A stretch of 64,000 bases of DNA. Source: Ralstonia sp. UBA689 (lineage in GTDB: Bacteria > Pseudomonadota > Gammaproteobacteria > Burkholderiales > Burkholderiaceae). How positions within the stretch are numbered: position 1 is the first letter of the stretch; each line of letters opens with the position of its first letter. Location: NCBI RefSeq assembly GCF_002298975.1, contig NZ_DBMV01000030.1, positions 1-64,000 on the forward strand. Direction: 5' to 3'. Positions 17,116-25,027 of this stretch are shown in pieces. The position numbers and the translations under genes were made by a program. The notes under the pieces were generated by a model, which was not told the DNA's origin, did no database searches, and worked only from the letters and a program-made list of their open reading frames with translations.

Positions 17116-17900
17116 GCCAACCCATGTCTGGGCCGGTCGCCGCGCTTGAGTTGCGCGACGTGCGCAAGCGCTTCGGCGCCACCGAGATCATCCGAGGCGT
17201 CAACCTCACCGTCGGCAAGGGTGAGCGCCACGCGCTCATCGGACCGAACGGCGCCGGCAAGTCGACCACGTTCAATCTGATCTCGGGTCGTTTCCCTGCC
17301 AGTTCGGGCAGCGTGCGCCTGAATGGTGAGGAGATCAGCGGTCTTGCCCCGTTCGAGATCAACCGCAAGGGCCTGTCGCGCAGTTTCCAGATCACCAACA
17401 TCTTCCATCGGCTGTCGGTGTTCGAAAACCTGCGCTGCGCAGTGCTCTGGTCGCTCGGCTACAAGTATTCGTTCTGGCACAAGCTGGCCGAATTGCGCGA
17501 TGCCCGCGAGCGGGCGGAGGAGGTGCTCGAGCAGATTGGCATGACGCACCGGCGCGATGCCGCCGCGGGTCTGCTCACGTATGCCGAGCAGCGCGCGCTG
17601 GAGATCGGCGTCACCATCGCCGGTGGTGCAGACGTGATCCTGCTGGATGAGCCGACTGCCGGCATGAGCCGCTCAGAGTCCGACCACGCCGTCGACTTGA
17701 TCCGCAAGGTGACCGTCGGTAAGACGCTGGTGATGGTCGAGCACGACATGAGCGTGGTGTTTGGCCTGGCCGATCGCATTTCGGTGCTGGTCTACGGCGA
17801 GGTGATCGCCACCGACACGCCCGAGGCCATCCGCAACAACCGCCGCGTGAAGGAGGCCTACCTGGGCACCACGCTGGACGAACCTGCAGGAGCGCACTGA
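17112..17900 (+). CDS. LIV-type ABC transporter ATP-binding protein (LivG-like)
   Basis: This 262-residue ATPase has a canonical Walker A (GPNGAGKST, about residues 40-48), SRSFQITNIFHRLSVFENL in the Q-loop region, the LIV-class signature LTYAEQRALEIG in place of LSGGQ, and Walker B VILLDEPTAGMS followed by the switch histidine in MVEHDMSVV. The protein pairs with the LivF-like ATPase as a heterodimer under the two permeases. ATGA overlap with the upstream gene and TGATG overlap with the next show tight translational coupling. Confidence 0.93.
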   Translation: MSQPMSGPVAALELRDVRKRFGATEIIRGVNLTVGKGERHALIGPNGAGKSTTFNLISGRFPASSGSVRLNGEEISGLAPFEINRKGLSRSFQITNIFHRLSVFENLRCAVLWSLGYKYSFWHKLAELRDARERAEEVLEQIGMTHRRDAAAGLLTYAEQRALEIGVTIAGGADVILLDEPTAGMSRSESDHAVDLIRKVTVGKTLVMVEHDMSVVFGLADRISVLVYGEVIATDTPEAIRNNRRVKEAYLGTTLDEPAGAH

Positions 17901-18619
17901 TGGCAACGAATACTCCCATGCTCGAAGTGCGCGGGCTGCACGCGTACTACGGCAAGAGCCACATTCTGCACGGCGTCGACATGCACGTGGGCGAGGGCGA
18001 GATCGTCGCCTTGCTCGGGCGCAACGGCGTGGGGCGCTCCACGCTGGCCAAGTCCATCATGGGCATGGTCAGGCACGAAGGCGAAATCCTGTTGCGCGGC
18101 AAGAACGTGAGCGGCCTGCGTACCTTCGAGGTGGCGCACCAGGGCATCGGCTATGTGCCCGAGAACCGCGATATCTTTCCGACGCTGACGGTGCGGCAGA
18201 ACCTGTTGCTGGGTGATAAGCGCAATCCGAGTCAGCCGAAACCGCGCTGGCAGTTGGAAGACATGTACCGCATGTTTCCGCGCCTGAAGGAGCGCGAGAA
18301 CACCCCGGCCGGCGTGCTGTCCGGTGGCGAGCAGCAGATGCTGACGCTGTGCCGCACGCTGATGGGCGATCCGGATTTCATCATCATCGACGAGCCGACC
18401 GAGGGGCTCGCGCCGCTGATCGTGACGCTGGTGGGCGAGTATCTGAAGACGCTCAAGGAGCGGGGGATTTCAGTGTTGCTCGTTGAGCAGAAGCTCGCCA
18501 TTGCCCTCGATATCTCACAACGTGTTTATGTGATGGGGCATGGGCAGATTGTGTTTGAGGGCACGCCTCAAGACCTGAAGGAGGATGCGAAGGTTCGGCA
18601 GGAGTGGTTGGAGGTTTGA
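17900..18619 (+). CDS. LIV-type ABC transporter ATP-binding protein (LivF-like), Walker A lysine replaced by arginine
   Basis: This 239-residue ATPase is the last gene of the importer operon. The ABC signature LSGGEQQMLTLCRTL, Walker B FIIIDEPTEGLAP and the switch region VLLVEQKL are normal for LivF. The Walker A loop reads GRNGVGRST at residues 40-48, so the phosphate-binding lysine is arginine 46. I recall similar GRNGVGRST loops in some betaproteobacterial LivF proteins, so this may be a lineage variant. It implies that this half of the heterodimer has altered or no hydrolysis and that the LivG-like partner may supply most of the energy. The start at 17900 overlaps the previous stop. Confidence 0.92.
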   Translation: MATNTPMLEVRGLHAYYGKSHILHGVDMHVGEGEIVALLGRNGVGRSTLAKSIMGMVRHEGEILLRGKNVSGLRTFEVAHQGIGYVPENRDIFPTLTVRQNLLLGDKRNPSQPKPRWQLEDMYRMFPRLKERENTPAGVLSGGEQQMLTLCRTLMGDPDFIIIDEPTEGLAPLIVTLVGEYLKTLKERGISVLLVEQKLAIALDISQRVYVMGHGQIVFEGTPQDLKEDAKVRQEWLEV

Positions 18620-18631
18620 TGTCTTGTTCGG

Positions 18632-18661
18632 GATGGACCGCGAGCAAACGAACGGTCCATC
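18632..18661. terminator. Hairpin between convergent operons
   Basis: GATGGACCG and CGGTCCATC form a perfect 9-bp stem with a 12-base loop, midway between the livF-like stop (18619) and the permease stop (18673) of the opposite strand. No long T-run follows on either side. Position suggests a bidirectional terminator. Confidence 0.6.
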
Positions 18662-18672
18662 TCATCATCCGC

Positions 18673-20205
18673 TCAGTTGGTGGCAACCTCGGAAGATCGA
18701 TATGCAGTACCGGGGCTCACGGTTTCACGCTGGAGGTGTTCCGCACTGAACCGCATCTCCGCGTATCGCACAAACCGGGTCTTGTACCGCCAGCGGTACC
18801 CCAGCCAAATCGCCACGAACAGGAACACCCCGCAGTACGTTGCGACGAAGGCGCCAAAGTTGTCGATCGGCGCAAACAGCGCCTTGGTGTTCTGGCCAAG
18901 AATGATCACCACGCACAGGATCGCCACCATGATCGGCCCGAACGGGAAGAACGGCGATCGATACGCCAGTTGCCCCACCGAATGCCCCTGGCTCACGAAC
19001 CCCTTGCGGAACCGGTAGTGCGCCAGTGCAATGCCAAACCACGCAATGAAGCACGTCACTGCTGACGTGTTCAACAGCCACAGGTAGACGACCTGATCCC
19101 CAAACAGCGAGCTGAAGAAGCACAGCGCGCCCACCGCCGAGGTGGCAAGCAGCGCCCGGTGCGGCACGCCGTTGCCCGACACCTTGGCAAACCAGCGCGG
19201 CGCCTGGCCTTCGAGCGACAGGTCGTACAGAATCCGCGTCGAGACATACAGGCTCGATGTACCCGACGACAGCAGCGCTGTGAGCACCACCGCATTCATC
19301 ATCCCGGCAGCGAAGGCCAGCCCAGCATGCTGGAACACCAGCGCAAAGGGACTCACGCCGATGTCGGTGGCTTCATTGCGCAGCAGATTCGGATCGGTGT
19401 ACGGCAGCAGCACACCGATGATCAGGATCGCCAGCACGTAGAACAGCAGGATGCGCCAGAACGTCTGGCGAATGGCGCGCGGGATCGTACGGGAGGGGTT
19501 CTCCGCCTCGCCTGCAGCCACGCCAATGGTCTCGACGCCCTGAAACGAGAACCCGGCGATCATCGCCACGCCCACCATGGCCGGTAGGCCGCCCACAAAC
19601 GGCGCGTCTCCGACCGTAAAGTTCTGCCAGCCCGATTGCGGCCCGCCGTGCATGATGCCGAAGATCATCGCCAGGCCCATCAGCAAGAACACGACGATGG
19701 TCACCACCTTGATCATCGAGAACCAGTATTCCGCCTCGCCAAAGCCGCGCACGGAGAAGGCGTTGAGGACAAACATCAGCAGCAGGAACGCCGCGCTCCA
19801 CACCATGCCCGACATGCCTGGGAACCAGTACTTCATCACCAGTTGCGCGGCGGCCAATTCCACCGCCACTGACACGGCCAGCGCAAACCAGTAGTTCCAC
19901 CCGAGCGCAAAGCCGAAGCCTTCTTCCACATACAGCCGGCTGTAGGTCACGAACGAACCCGACACCGGCAGGTGCACCGCCAACTCTCCCAGGCTCGTCA
20001 TCAGGCTATAGACCATTGCGCCGAGCAGCACATACGTCAGCAGGGCGCCGCCGGGGCCGGCCTGCGCGATCGACGCACCTGAGGCGACGAACAGTCCCGT
20101 GCCGATGGCGCCGCCCAGGGCGATCATCATCAGGTGGCGCGAGCGCAGGCGTCGTCGCAGTTCGGATTGGGCTTCGAGGCCGGTGGGGGTGATGGGTGTG
20201 TGCAT
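18673..20205 (-). CDS. Amino acid permease, LysP paralogue (APC superfamily)
   Basis: This 510-residue transporter has twelve predicted transmembrane helices. The first helix motif MIALGGAIGTGLFVASGASIAQAGPGGAL is the APC binding-site region shared with LysP. GWNYWFALAVSVAVELAAAQLV and FSFQGVETIGVAAGEAENPSRTIPRAIR follow as in the lysine permease. It differs from its neighbour at 20283-21821 at many positions that line helices 3 and 8 (for example GVETIG against GTELIG), so its substrate may differ. It lies downstream of that gene on the same strand but behind a terminator hairpin, so its transcription may depend on readthrough or a short local promoter. Tandem duplication followed by divergence is likely. 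Confidence 0.9.
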   Translation of the reverse strand: MHTPITPTGLEAQSELRRRLRSRHLMMIALGGAIGTGLFVASGASIAQAGPGGALLTYVLLGAMVYSLMTSLGELAVHLPVSGSFVTYSRLYVEEGFGFALGWNYWFALAVSVAVELAAAQLVMKYWFPGMSGMVWSAAFLLLMFVLNAFSVRGFGEAEYWFSMIKVVTIVVFLLMGLAMIFGIMHGGPQSGWQNFTVGDAPFVGGLPAMVGVAMIAGFSFQGVETIGVAAGEAENPSRTIPRAIRQTFWRILLFYVLAILIIGVLLPYTDPNLLRNEATDIGVSPFALVFQHAGLAFAAGMMNAVVLTALLSSGTSSLYVSTRILYDLSLEGQAPRWFAKVSGNGVPHRALLATSAVGALCFFSSLFGDQVVYLWLLNTSAVTCFIAWFGIALAHYRFRKGFVSQGHSVGQLAYRSPFFPFGPIMVAILCVVIILGQNTKALFAPIDNFGAFVATYCGVFLFVAIWLGYRWRYKTRFVRYAEMRFSAEHLQRETVSPGTAYRSSEVATN

Positions 20206-20236
20206 AGCGGGTGACGCCAGGGTGGGGCGTCCAAGT

Positions 20237-20271
20237 CAAAACGCCCGCCGGACGCAATGCGTGCGGCAGGC
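20237..20271 (-). terminator. Terminator after lysP
   Basis: On the minus strand GCCTGCCG pairs with CGGCGGGC (one G-U), with an inner ACGC/GCGT stem, and is followed by GTTTTGAC. It starts 12 bases past the lysP stop and sits just upstream of the paralogue start at 20205, which argues that the two permeases are not simply co-transcribed. Confidence 0.75.
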
Positions 20272-20282
20272 GAGGCGGGTTG

Positions 20283-21821
20283 TTATTGCTGCGTGCTGGC
20301 AGCGATGACCGGCAGTTCGGGGCCGGGGTCCTGGCCGGCCAGCGGATCGCGCATCACGGGTGGGCGCGGGAAGTGCATCTCGTGATAGCGGATGATGCGG
20401 CCGCCGCGCGCCGCGCGGTAGCCAAACCAGATCGCAAAGAAGATCGGAATGCCGATATACGTGGCGACCACCGCCGGCCAGTCGATCATGCCGCTGGTAA
20501 AGGCCTGGTAGTTCTGGCCCAGCGTGATGATCAGGCACAGCCCAAATGCGAACAGCGGGCCATACGGGAAGAACTTCGAGCGATACGGTAGTTGCGAGAG
20601 GTCATGCCCCTGCGCTACCAGTCCTTTGCGGAACCGATAGTGGCTGATGGCAATGCCCAGCCACGCCACGAAGCCGGTCATGCCCGAGGTGTTCAGAAGC
20701 CACAGGTAGACCGTCTTGTCGCCATACAGCGAGCTGAGGAAGCACAGTGCGCCGACGGCAGTCGTGGCCAGCAGCGCATTGCGCGGCACGCCATTCTTTG
20801 AAAGCTGCGCAAAGATGCGCGGCGCACGGCCTTCGGTGGCCAGGTTGTAGAGCATGCGCGTGGAGGCATACATGCCCGAATTGCCGGCCGACAGCACGGC
20901 GGTCAGGATCACGGCATTCATCAGCCCGGCCGCAAACGCCAGACCCGCATGCTGGAACACCAGCGTGAACGGGCTCACGCCGATGTTGGTGACTTCCGTC
21001 GAAAGCAGATTCGGATCGGTGTACGGCACCAGCACACCGATGATGAAGATCGCCAGCACATAGAACAGGAGGATCCGCCAGAAAACCTGCTTGACTGCCC
21101 GCGGAATGGTGCGTGCCGGGTCCGCCGATTCGCCCGCCGCCACGCCGATCAGCTCCGTACCCTGGAACGAGAAGCCCGCGATCATCGCCACGCCGATCAT
21201 CGCCGGCAGCCCGCCCACGAACGGCGCATCGCCTACCGTCAGGTTGCGTAAGCCCGATTGCGGACCGCCCTTCATGATCCCGAAGATCATCGCCAGGCCA
21301 ATGGCAATAAAGAAGATCACGGTGACAACCTTGATGAGCGCAAACCAGTACTCTGCTTCGCCAAAGCCGCGCACCGAGATCGCGTTGAGCAGGAAGATGA
21401 TGGCGAGAAAGACTGCGCTCCACAGGACGCCCGGCACATCGGGAAACCAGTAGTGCATGACGAGCTGTGCGGCGGCCAGTTCCACTGCAATCGTCACCGC
21501 CCAGTTGTACCAGTAGTTCCAGCCCAGCGCGAAGCCGAAGCCTTCGTCTACATACAGCGCGCCGTAGGTGGCGAACGAGCCGGAGACGGGCATATAGGCG
21601 GCAAGCTCGCCGAGGCTGGTCATCAGGAAATAGACCATCGCCCCGATCAGGATGTAGGCGGCAAGTGCGCCTCCGGGGCCTGCCTGCGAAACCGATGCGC
21701 CCGAGGCCACAAATAGCCCAGTGCCGATCGATCCACCAATGGCGATCATGGTGAGATGGCGCGCGCGCAAGGTGCGGCGCAAGCCCGGCGTCTCTGAGGA
21801 CGGGGTAGCGTGTTCTGACAT
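20283..21821 (-). CDS. lysP: Lysine-specific permease LysP
   Basis: The 512-residue product resembles E. coli LysP along its whole length, including LRARHLTMIAIGGSIGTGLF, MVYFLMTSLGELAAYMPVSGSFATYG, GFALGWNYWYNWAVTIAVELAAAQLV and FSFQGTELIGVAAGESADPARTIPRAV, with twelve transmembrane helices. It is expected to import lysine by proton symport. The start at 21821 (MSEHATPSS) was chosen over the long open extension to 22010, which is arginine-rich, hydrophilic and absent from the family. In E. coli LysP also signals to CadC; no cadC-like gene is visible here. It diverges from fadB across a 382-base regulatory gap. Confidence 0.9.
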   Translation of the reverse strand: MSEHATPSSETPGLRRTLRARHLTMIAIGGSIGTGLFVASGASVSQAGPGGALAAYILIGAMVYFLMTSLGELAAYMPVSGSFATYGALYVDEGFGFALGWNYWYNWAVTIAVELAAAQLVMHYWFPDVPGVLWSAVFLAIIFLLNAISVRGFGEAEYWFALIKVVTVIFFIAIGLAMIFGIMKGGPQSGLRNLTVGDAPFVGGLPAMIGVAMIAGFSFQGTELIGVAAGESADPARTIPRAVKQVFWRILLFYVLAIFIIGVLVPYTDPNLLSTEVTNIGVSPFTLVFQHAGLAFAAGLMNAVILTAVLSAGNSGMYASTRMLYNLATEGRAPRIFAQLSKNGVPRNALLATTAVGALCFLSSLYGDKTVYLWLLNTSGMTGFVAWLGIAISHYRFRKGLVAQGHDLSQLPYRSKFFPYGPLFAFGLCLIITLGQNYQAFTSGMIDWPAVVATYIGIPIFFAIWFGYRAARGGRIIRYHEMHFPRPPVMRDPLAGQDPGPELPVIAASTQQ

Positions 21822-22203
21822 GGATACAGAGTGGTCGATTTTGCTCGGATCGCGAGCGGAATCGACGAAATGTGACGAAACGTCCCCGCGCCTAGTGGGC
21901 GCCTGGCGAACGAAATGCGCGACTCTATCAAAACCGTCATGTGCCGGGCAAAAAATCGATGCTGCAGCACACGCGTTTGAACCCGGCACAACCCGCCGCA
22001 CCGCGCGCAAAATGGCGCCGTGCAGCGCAAAAATAAAAATTGAACGACCGTGCTATTTTGTGTATTCTGTGTCGAGTCGCGGACTTACCGCGCGTTAAAA
22101 AAACGATATTTGAGAGACAGTTCAACCGCGAGGCGCGGTGCGTCCTTCCAGCGCCGCTTTGGCGTCATTTTGAGTCGGCCCTCGCATCATCAAAGGAACC
22201 AGC
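21822..22203. other. 382-base divergent region between lysP and fadB
   Basis: The region holds no credible gene; open frames in it are extensions of lysP on one side and arginine-rich noise on the other. The right half contains an AT-rich promoter for fadB: TTGAAC at 22040-22045, a 17-base spacer, and TATTCT at 22063-22068. This leaves a leader of about 130 bases before the fadB start. The left half presumably holds the lysP promoter. Confidence 0.6.
22042..22053. promoter_or_regulatory. Candidate operator (site C) overlapping the fadB -35 box
   Basis: GAACGACCGTGC overlaps the TTGAAC -35 element of the predicted fadB promoter. It is an imperfect version of the palindrome GAACGATCGTTC seen before the esterase gene (37283) and GAACGGTTGTTC before the acyl-CoA ligase (11582). 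A repressor here would cover RNA polymerase contacts. TetR-type fatty-acid regulators of proteobacteria bind short palindromes of this sort; the identity is inference. Confidence 0.45.
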
Positions 22204-24285
22204 ATGACAGCGGAGTACAAGGTCCAGGACGGCGTTGCCGTCATCACGCTCAGCAACCCGCCGGTCAACGGCCTTGGCCACTCCACGCGCCTGGGCATCG
22301 TTGAAGGGATGGTCAAGGCGGGCGATGACCCCAGCGTCAAGGCCATCGTGATCACCGGTGCAGGCAAGGCCTTCTCGGGCGGCGCCGACATCCGCGAGTT
22401 CAACACGCCCAAGGCCACCCAGGAGCCGTCGTTGCACGCCGTCATCAAGGCGGTCGAGTCGAGCAGCAAGCCGGTCGTGGCCGCCATCCACTCGGTGGCG
22501 ATGGGCGGTGGGCTGGAATTGGCGATGGGCTGTCACTATCGCGTGGCCGCCCCGGGCGCGCAGATCGCGCTGCCGGAAGTGAAGCTGGGCATCCTGCCGG
22601 GCGCCGGCGGCACGCAGCGCCTGCCGCGCGCCATCGGCCTTGAGCCGGCTCTGAACATGATCGTCTCGGGCACTGCCATTCCGTCGGAAAAGCTCGCCAA
22701 GAGCGGCCTGTTCGACCAGATGATCGAAAGCGACCTGATGGCCGGCGCTATCGATTTCGCGCTGAAGGCCGCCGCCGAAGGCAAGCTGCCGAAGCTGCGC
22801 GATCGCAAGGTCGTGCACGACAATCCGCAAGGTTTCCTGCAATTCGCGCGCAATACCGTGGCCGCTGTGGCCAAGAACTTCCCGGCACCGGGCAAGTGCG
22901 TTGACGCCGTGCAGGCTGCCGTGGAAAAGCGCTTTGACGACGGCATCAAGTTCGAGCGCGAACTGTTCATCGAACTGGTCAACACGCCCGAATCGCGCGC
23001 GCTGCGCCACGCCTTCTTCGGCGAGCGTGCCGCGAGCAAGATCCCCGACGTGCCGGAAGACACGCCCGTGCGCAAGGTGGAGAAGGTTGCCGTCATCGGT
23101 GCCGGCACCATGGGCGGCGGCATCTCGATGAACTTCCTGAACGCCGGCATTCCGGTCACGATCCTGGAAACCAAGCAGGAAGCGCTGGACCGTGGCGTCG
23201 CCACCATCCGCAAGAATTACGAGAACAGCGCCAAGAAGGGCAAGCTGACGCAAGAGAAGGTCGAGCAGCGCATGGGCCTGCTGACCCCGACGCTCTCGTA
23301 CGACGACATCAAAGATGCGGACCTCGTCATCGAGGCCGTCTTTGAAGAAATGGGCGTCAAGGAAGTCGTGTTCAAGAAGCTGGATGAAGTCGTCAAGCAG
23401 GGCGCGATCCTGGCATCGAACACCTCCACGCTGGACGTCGACAAGATCGCCAGTTTCACCAAGCGCCCGCAAGACGTGGTCGGCATGCATTTCTTCAGCC
23501 CCGCCAACGTGATGAAGCTGCTGGAAGTCGTGCGCGGCAAGGACACCGCCAAGGATGTACTGGCAACCGTCATGAAGCTGGCCAAGGCCATCAAGAAGAC
23601 GGCTGTTGTCTCCGGCGTGTGCGACGGCTTCATCGGCAACCGCATGATCGAGCAATACAGCCGCCAGGCCGGTTACCTGTTGGACGAAGGCGCGCTGCCC
23701 GAGCAGGTCGACAAGGCCATCGAAAAGTTCGGCTTTGCGATGGGCCCGTTCCGCATGGGCGACCTGGCCGGCAACGACATCGGCTGGGCCATCCGCAAGC
23801 GCCGCGCCGTGGACAAGCCGGACATCGTCTATTCCAAGACGGCTGATTTGCTGTGCGAGATGGGGCGCTTTGGTCAGAAGACCGGCGGCGGCTGGTACGA
23901 CTACAAGGCGGGCGACCGCAAGCCGTATCCGAACCAGCAAGTCAACGACATGATCGTCCAGCACTCGAAGGATCTGGGCATCACGCGCCGCAAGATTTCG
24001 GATGAAGAGATCGTCGAGCGCCTGGTGTTCGCGCTGGTCAACGAAGGCGCGAAGATTCTGGAAGAGGGCATCGCCTCAAAGGCGTCGGACATCGACATGG
24101 TCTACCTGACCGGTTACGGCTTCCCGCTGTTCCGCGGCGGCCCGATGCTCTACGCAGACACCGTCGGTCTCTACAACGTCGCGCAAGCGATGCACCGCTA
24201 CAGCAAGGGCTACCACGGCGAAGCCTGGAAGCCGGCGCCGCTGCTGCAGAAGCTGGCAGACGAGGGCAAGGGATTTAACGGTTAA
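22204..24285 (+). CDS. fadB: Bifunctional enoyl-CoA hydratase / 3-hydroxyacyl-CoA dehydrogenase (FadB/FadJ type)
   Basis: This 693-residue fusion carries out two consecutive steps of beta-oxidation. The crotonase domain (about 1-190) shows GAGKAFSGGADIREF and both catalytic glutamates, E105 in MGGGLELAMG and E125 in LPEVKLG. The dehydrogenase half starts near residue 290 with the NAD-binding VAVIGAGTMGGGISMNF, continues with EAVFEEMGVK and GMHFFSPANVMKLLEVV, and ends with a duplicated 3HCDH C-terminal domain. The start follows AAAGGAACC. The thiolase partner is two genes downstream with a nicotinamidase between. The gene is shorter than E. coli fadB (729) but normal for this betaproteobacterial form. 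Confidence 0.95.
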   Translation: MTAEYKVQDGVAVITLSNPPVNGLGHSTRLGIVEGMVKAGDDPSVKAIVITGAGKAFSGGADIREFNTPKATQEPSLHAVIKAVESSSKPVVAAIHSVAMGGGLELAMGCHYRVAAPGAQIALPEVKLGILPGAGGTQRLPRAIGLEPALNMIVSGTAIPSEKLAKSGLFDQMIESDLMAGAIDFALKAAAEGKLPKLRDRKVVHDNPQGFLQFARNTVAAVAKNFPAPGKCVDAVQAAVEKRFDDGIKFERELFIELVNTPESRALRHAFFGERAASKIPDVPEDTPVRKVEKVAVIGAGTMGGGISMNFLNAGIPVTILETKQEALDRGVATIRKNYENSAKKGKLTQEKVEQRMGLLTPTLSYDDIKDADLVIEAVFEEMGVKEVVFKKLDEVVKQGAILASNTSTLDVDKIASFTKRPQDVVGMHFFSPANVMKLLEVVRGKDTAKDVLATVMKLAKAIKKTAVVSGVCDGFIGNRMIEQYSRQAGYLLDEGALPEQVDKAIEKFGFAMGPFRMGDLAGNDIGWAIRKRRAVDKPDIVYSKTADLLCEMGRFGQKTGGGWYDYKAGDRKPYPNQQVNDMIVQHSKDLGITRRKISDEEIVERLVFALVNEGAKILEEGIASKASDIDMVYLTGYGFPLFRGGPMLYADTVGLYNVAQAMHRYSKGYHGEAWKPAPLLQKLADEGKGFNG

Positions 24286-24320
24286 GCGGCTGACCAACCG
24301 ACGAAAGCGACTGAACCGCC

Positions 24321-24959
24321 ATGCCACTCACGCCCACCGACTGCCTGCTGATCATCGACGTGCAGAACGACTTTCTGCCCGGCGGTGCGCTGGCTGTGCC
24401 GGACGGCGACCAGGTCATCCCGGTCGTCAATCGGCTCGCCCAGGCATTCGGGCGCGTGGTGCTGACGCAGGATTGGCACCCGCGAGAGCACGTGTCGTTC
24501 GCTGCCAACCATCCCGGCAAACAGCCGTTCGGCACGATTGTATTGCCGTATGGGCAGCAGGTGCTGTGGCCGGTGCACTGCGTGCAGCACAGCACCGGTG
24601 CGGCGTTGGCCGATGGGCTGGACGTGCCGCATGCGCAGTTGATTGTCCGCAAGGGCTATCACCCGCACATCGATAGCTACTCCGCATTCTTTGAAGCGGA
24701 TCGCAAGACGCCGACCGGCCTGCTGGGCTACCTGCGCGAGCTTGGAATCAAGCGCGTGTTCTGCGTCGGGCTGGCCACGGACTTTTGCGTGGCGTGGTCG
24801 GCGCTGGATGCGCGTGCAGCGGGGCTGGACGTGGCTGTCATTGAAGATGCCTGCCGCGCCATCGACCTGAACGGGTCGCTCGCACAGGCGTGGAAGAACA
24901 TGGCGGATGCGGGCATCGCGCGGTTGCAGTCGACGGACGTTTTGAACACCTTGTCTTGA
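24321..24959 (+). CDS. pncA: Nicotinamidase (PncA)
   Basis: PncA hydrolyses nicotinamide to nicotinate for NAD salvage. The 212-residue isochorismatase-fold protein has the complete catalytic triad D13 (LIIDVQNDF), K111 (VRKGYHPHIDSYSAF) and C156 (GLATDFCVAWSA), and the metal ligands D51, H53 and H57 in DWHPREH. Length and motifs match the E. coli enzyme. It lies between the fadB and thiolase genes, 35 bases after fadB and 68 before thiolase, all on one strand. That places an NAD-recycling enzyme inside a likely beta-oxidation operon, whose dehydrogenase consumes NAD. Confidence 0.95.
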   Translation: MPLTPTDCLLIIDVQNDFLPGGALAVPDGDQVIPVVNRLAQAFGRVVLTQDWHPREHVSFAANHPGKQPFGTIVLPYGQQVLWPVHCVQHSTGAALADGLDVPHAQLIVRKGYHPHIDSYSAFFEADRKTPTGLLGYLRELGIKRVFCVGLATDFCVAWSALDARAAGLDVAVIEDACRAIDLNGSLAQAWKNMADAGIARLQSTDVLNTLS

Positions 24960-25027
24960 ACGGATAACAGAGATACCGGGCGCCTGCCGATGCAGTGCGC
25001 CCGCCACCAGTTACGAGGAGCAGCACC

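Noticed and set aside
22165..23964. Long minus-strand open frame of 599 codons opposite fadB
   Set aside because: It is fully antisense to a gene with complete motifs; the predicted protein is histidine/leucine/arginine-rich with no recognisable domain. Long antisense frames are expected in GC-rich DNA.
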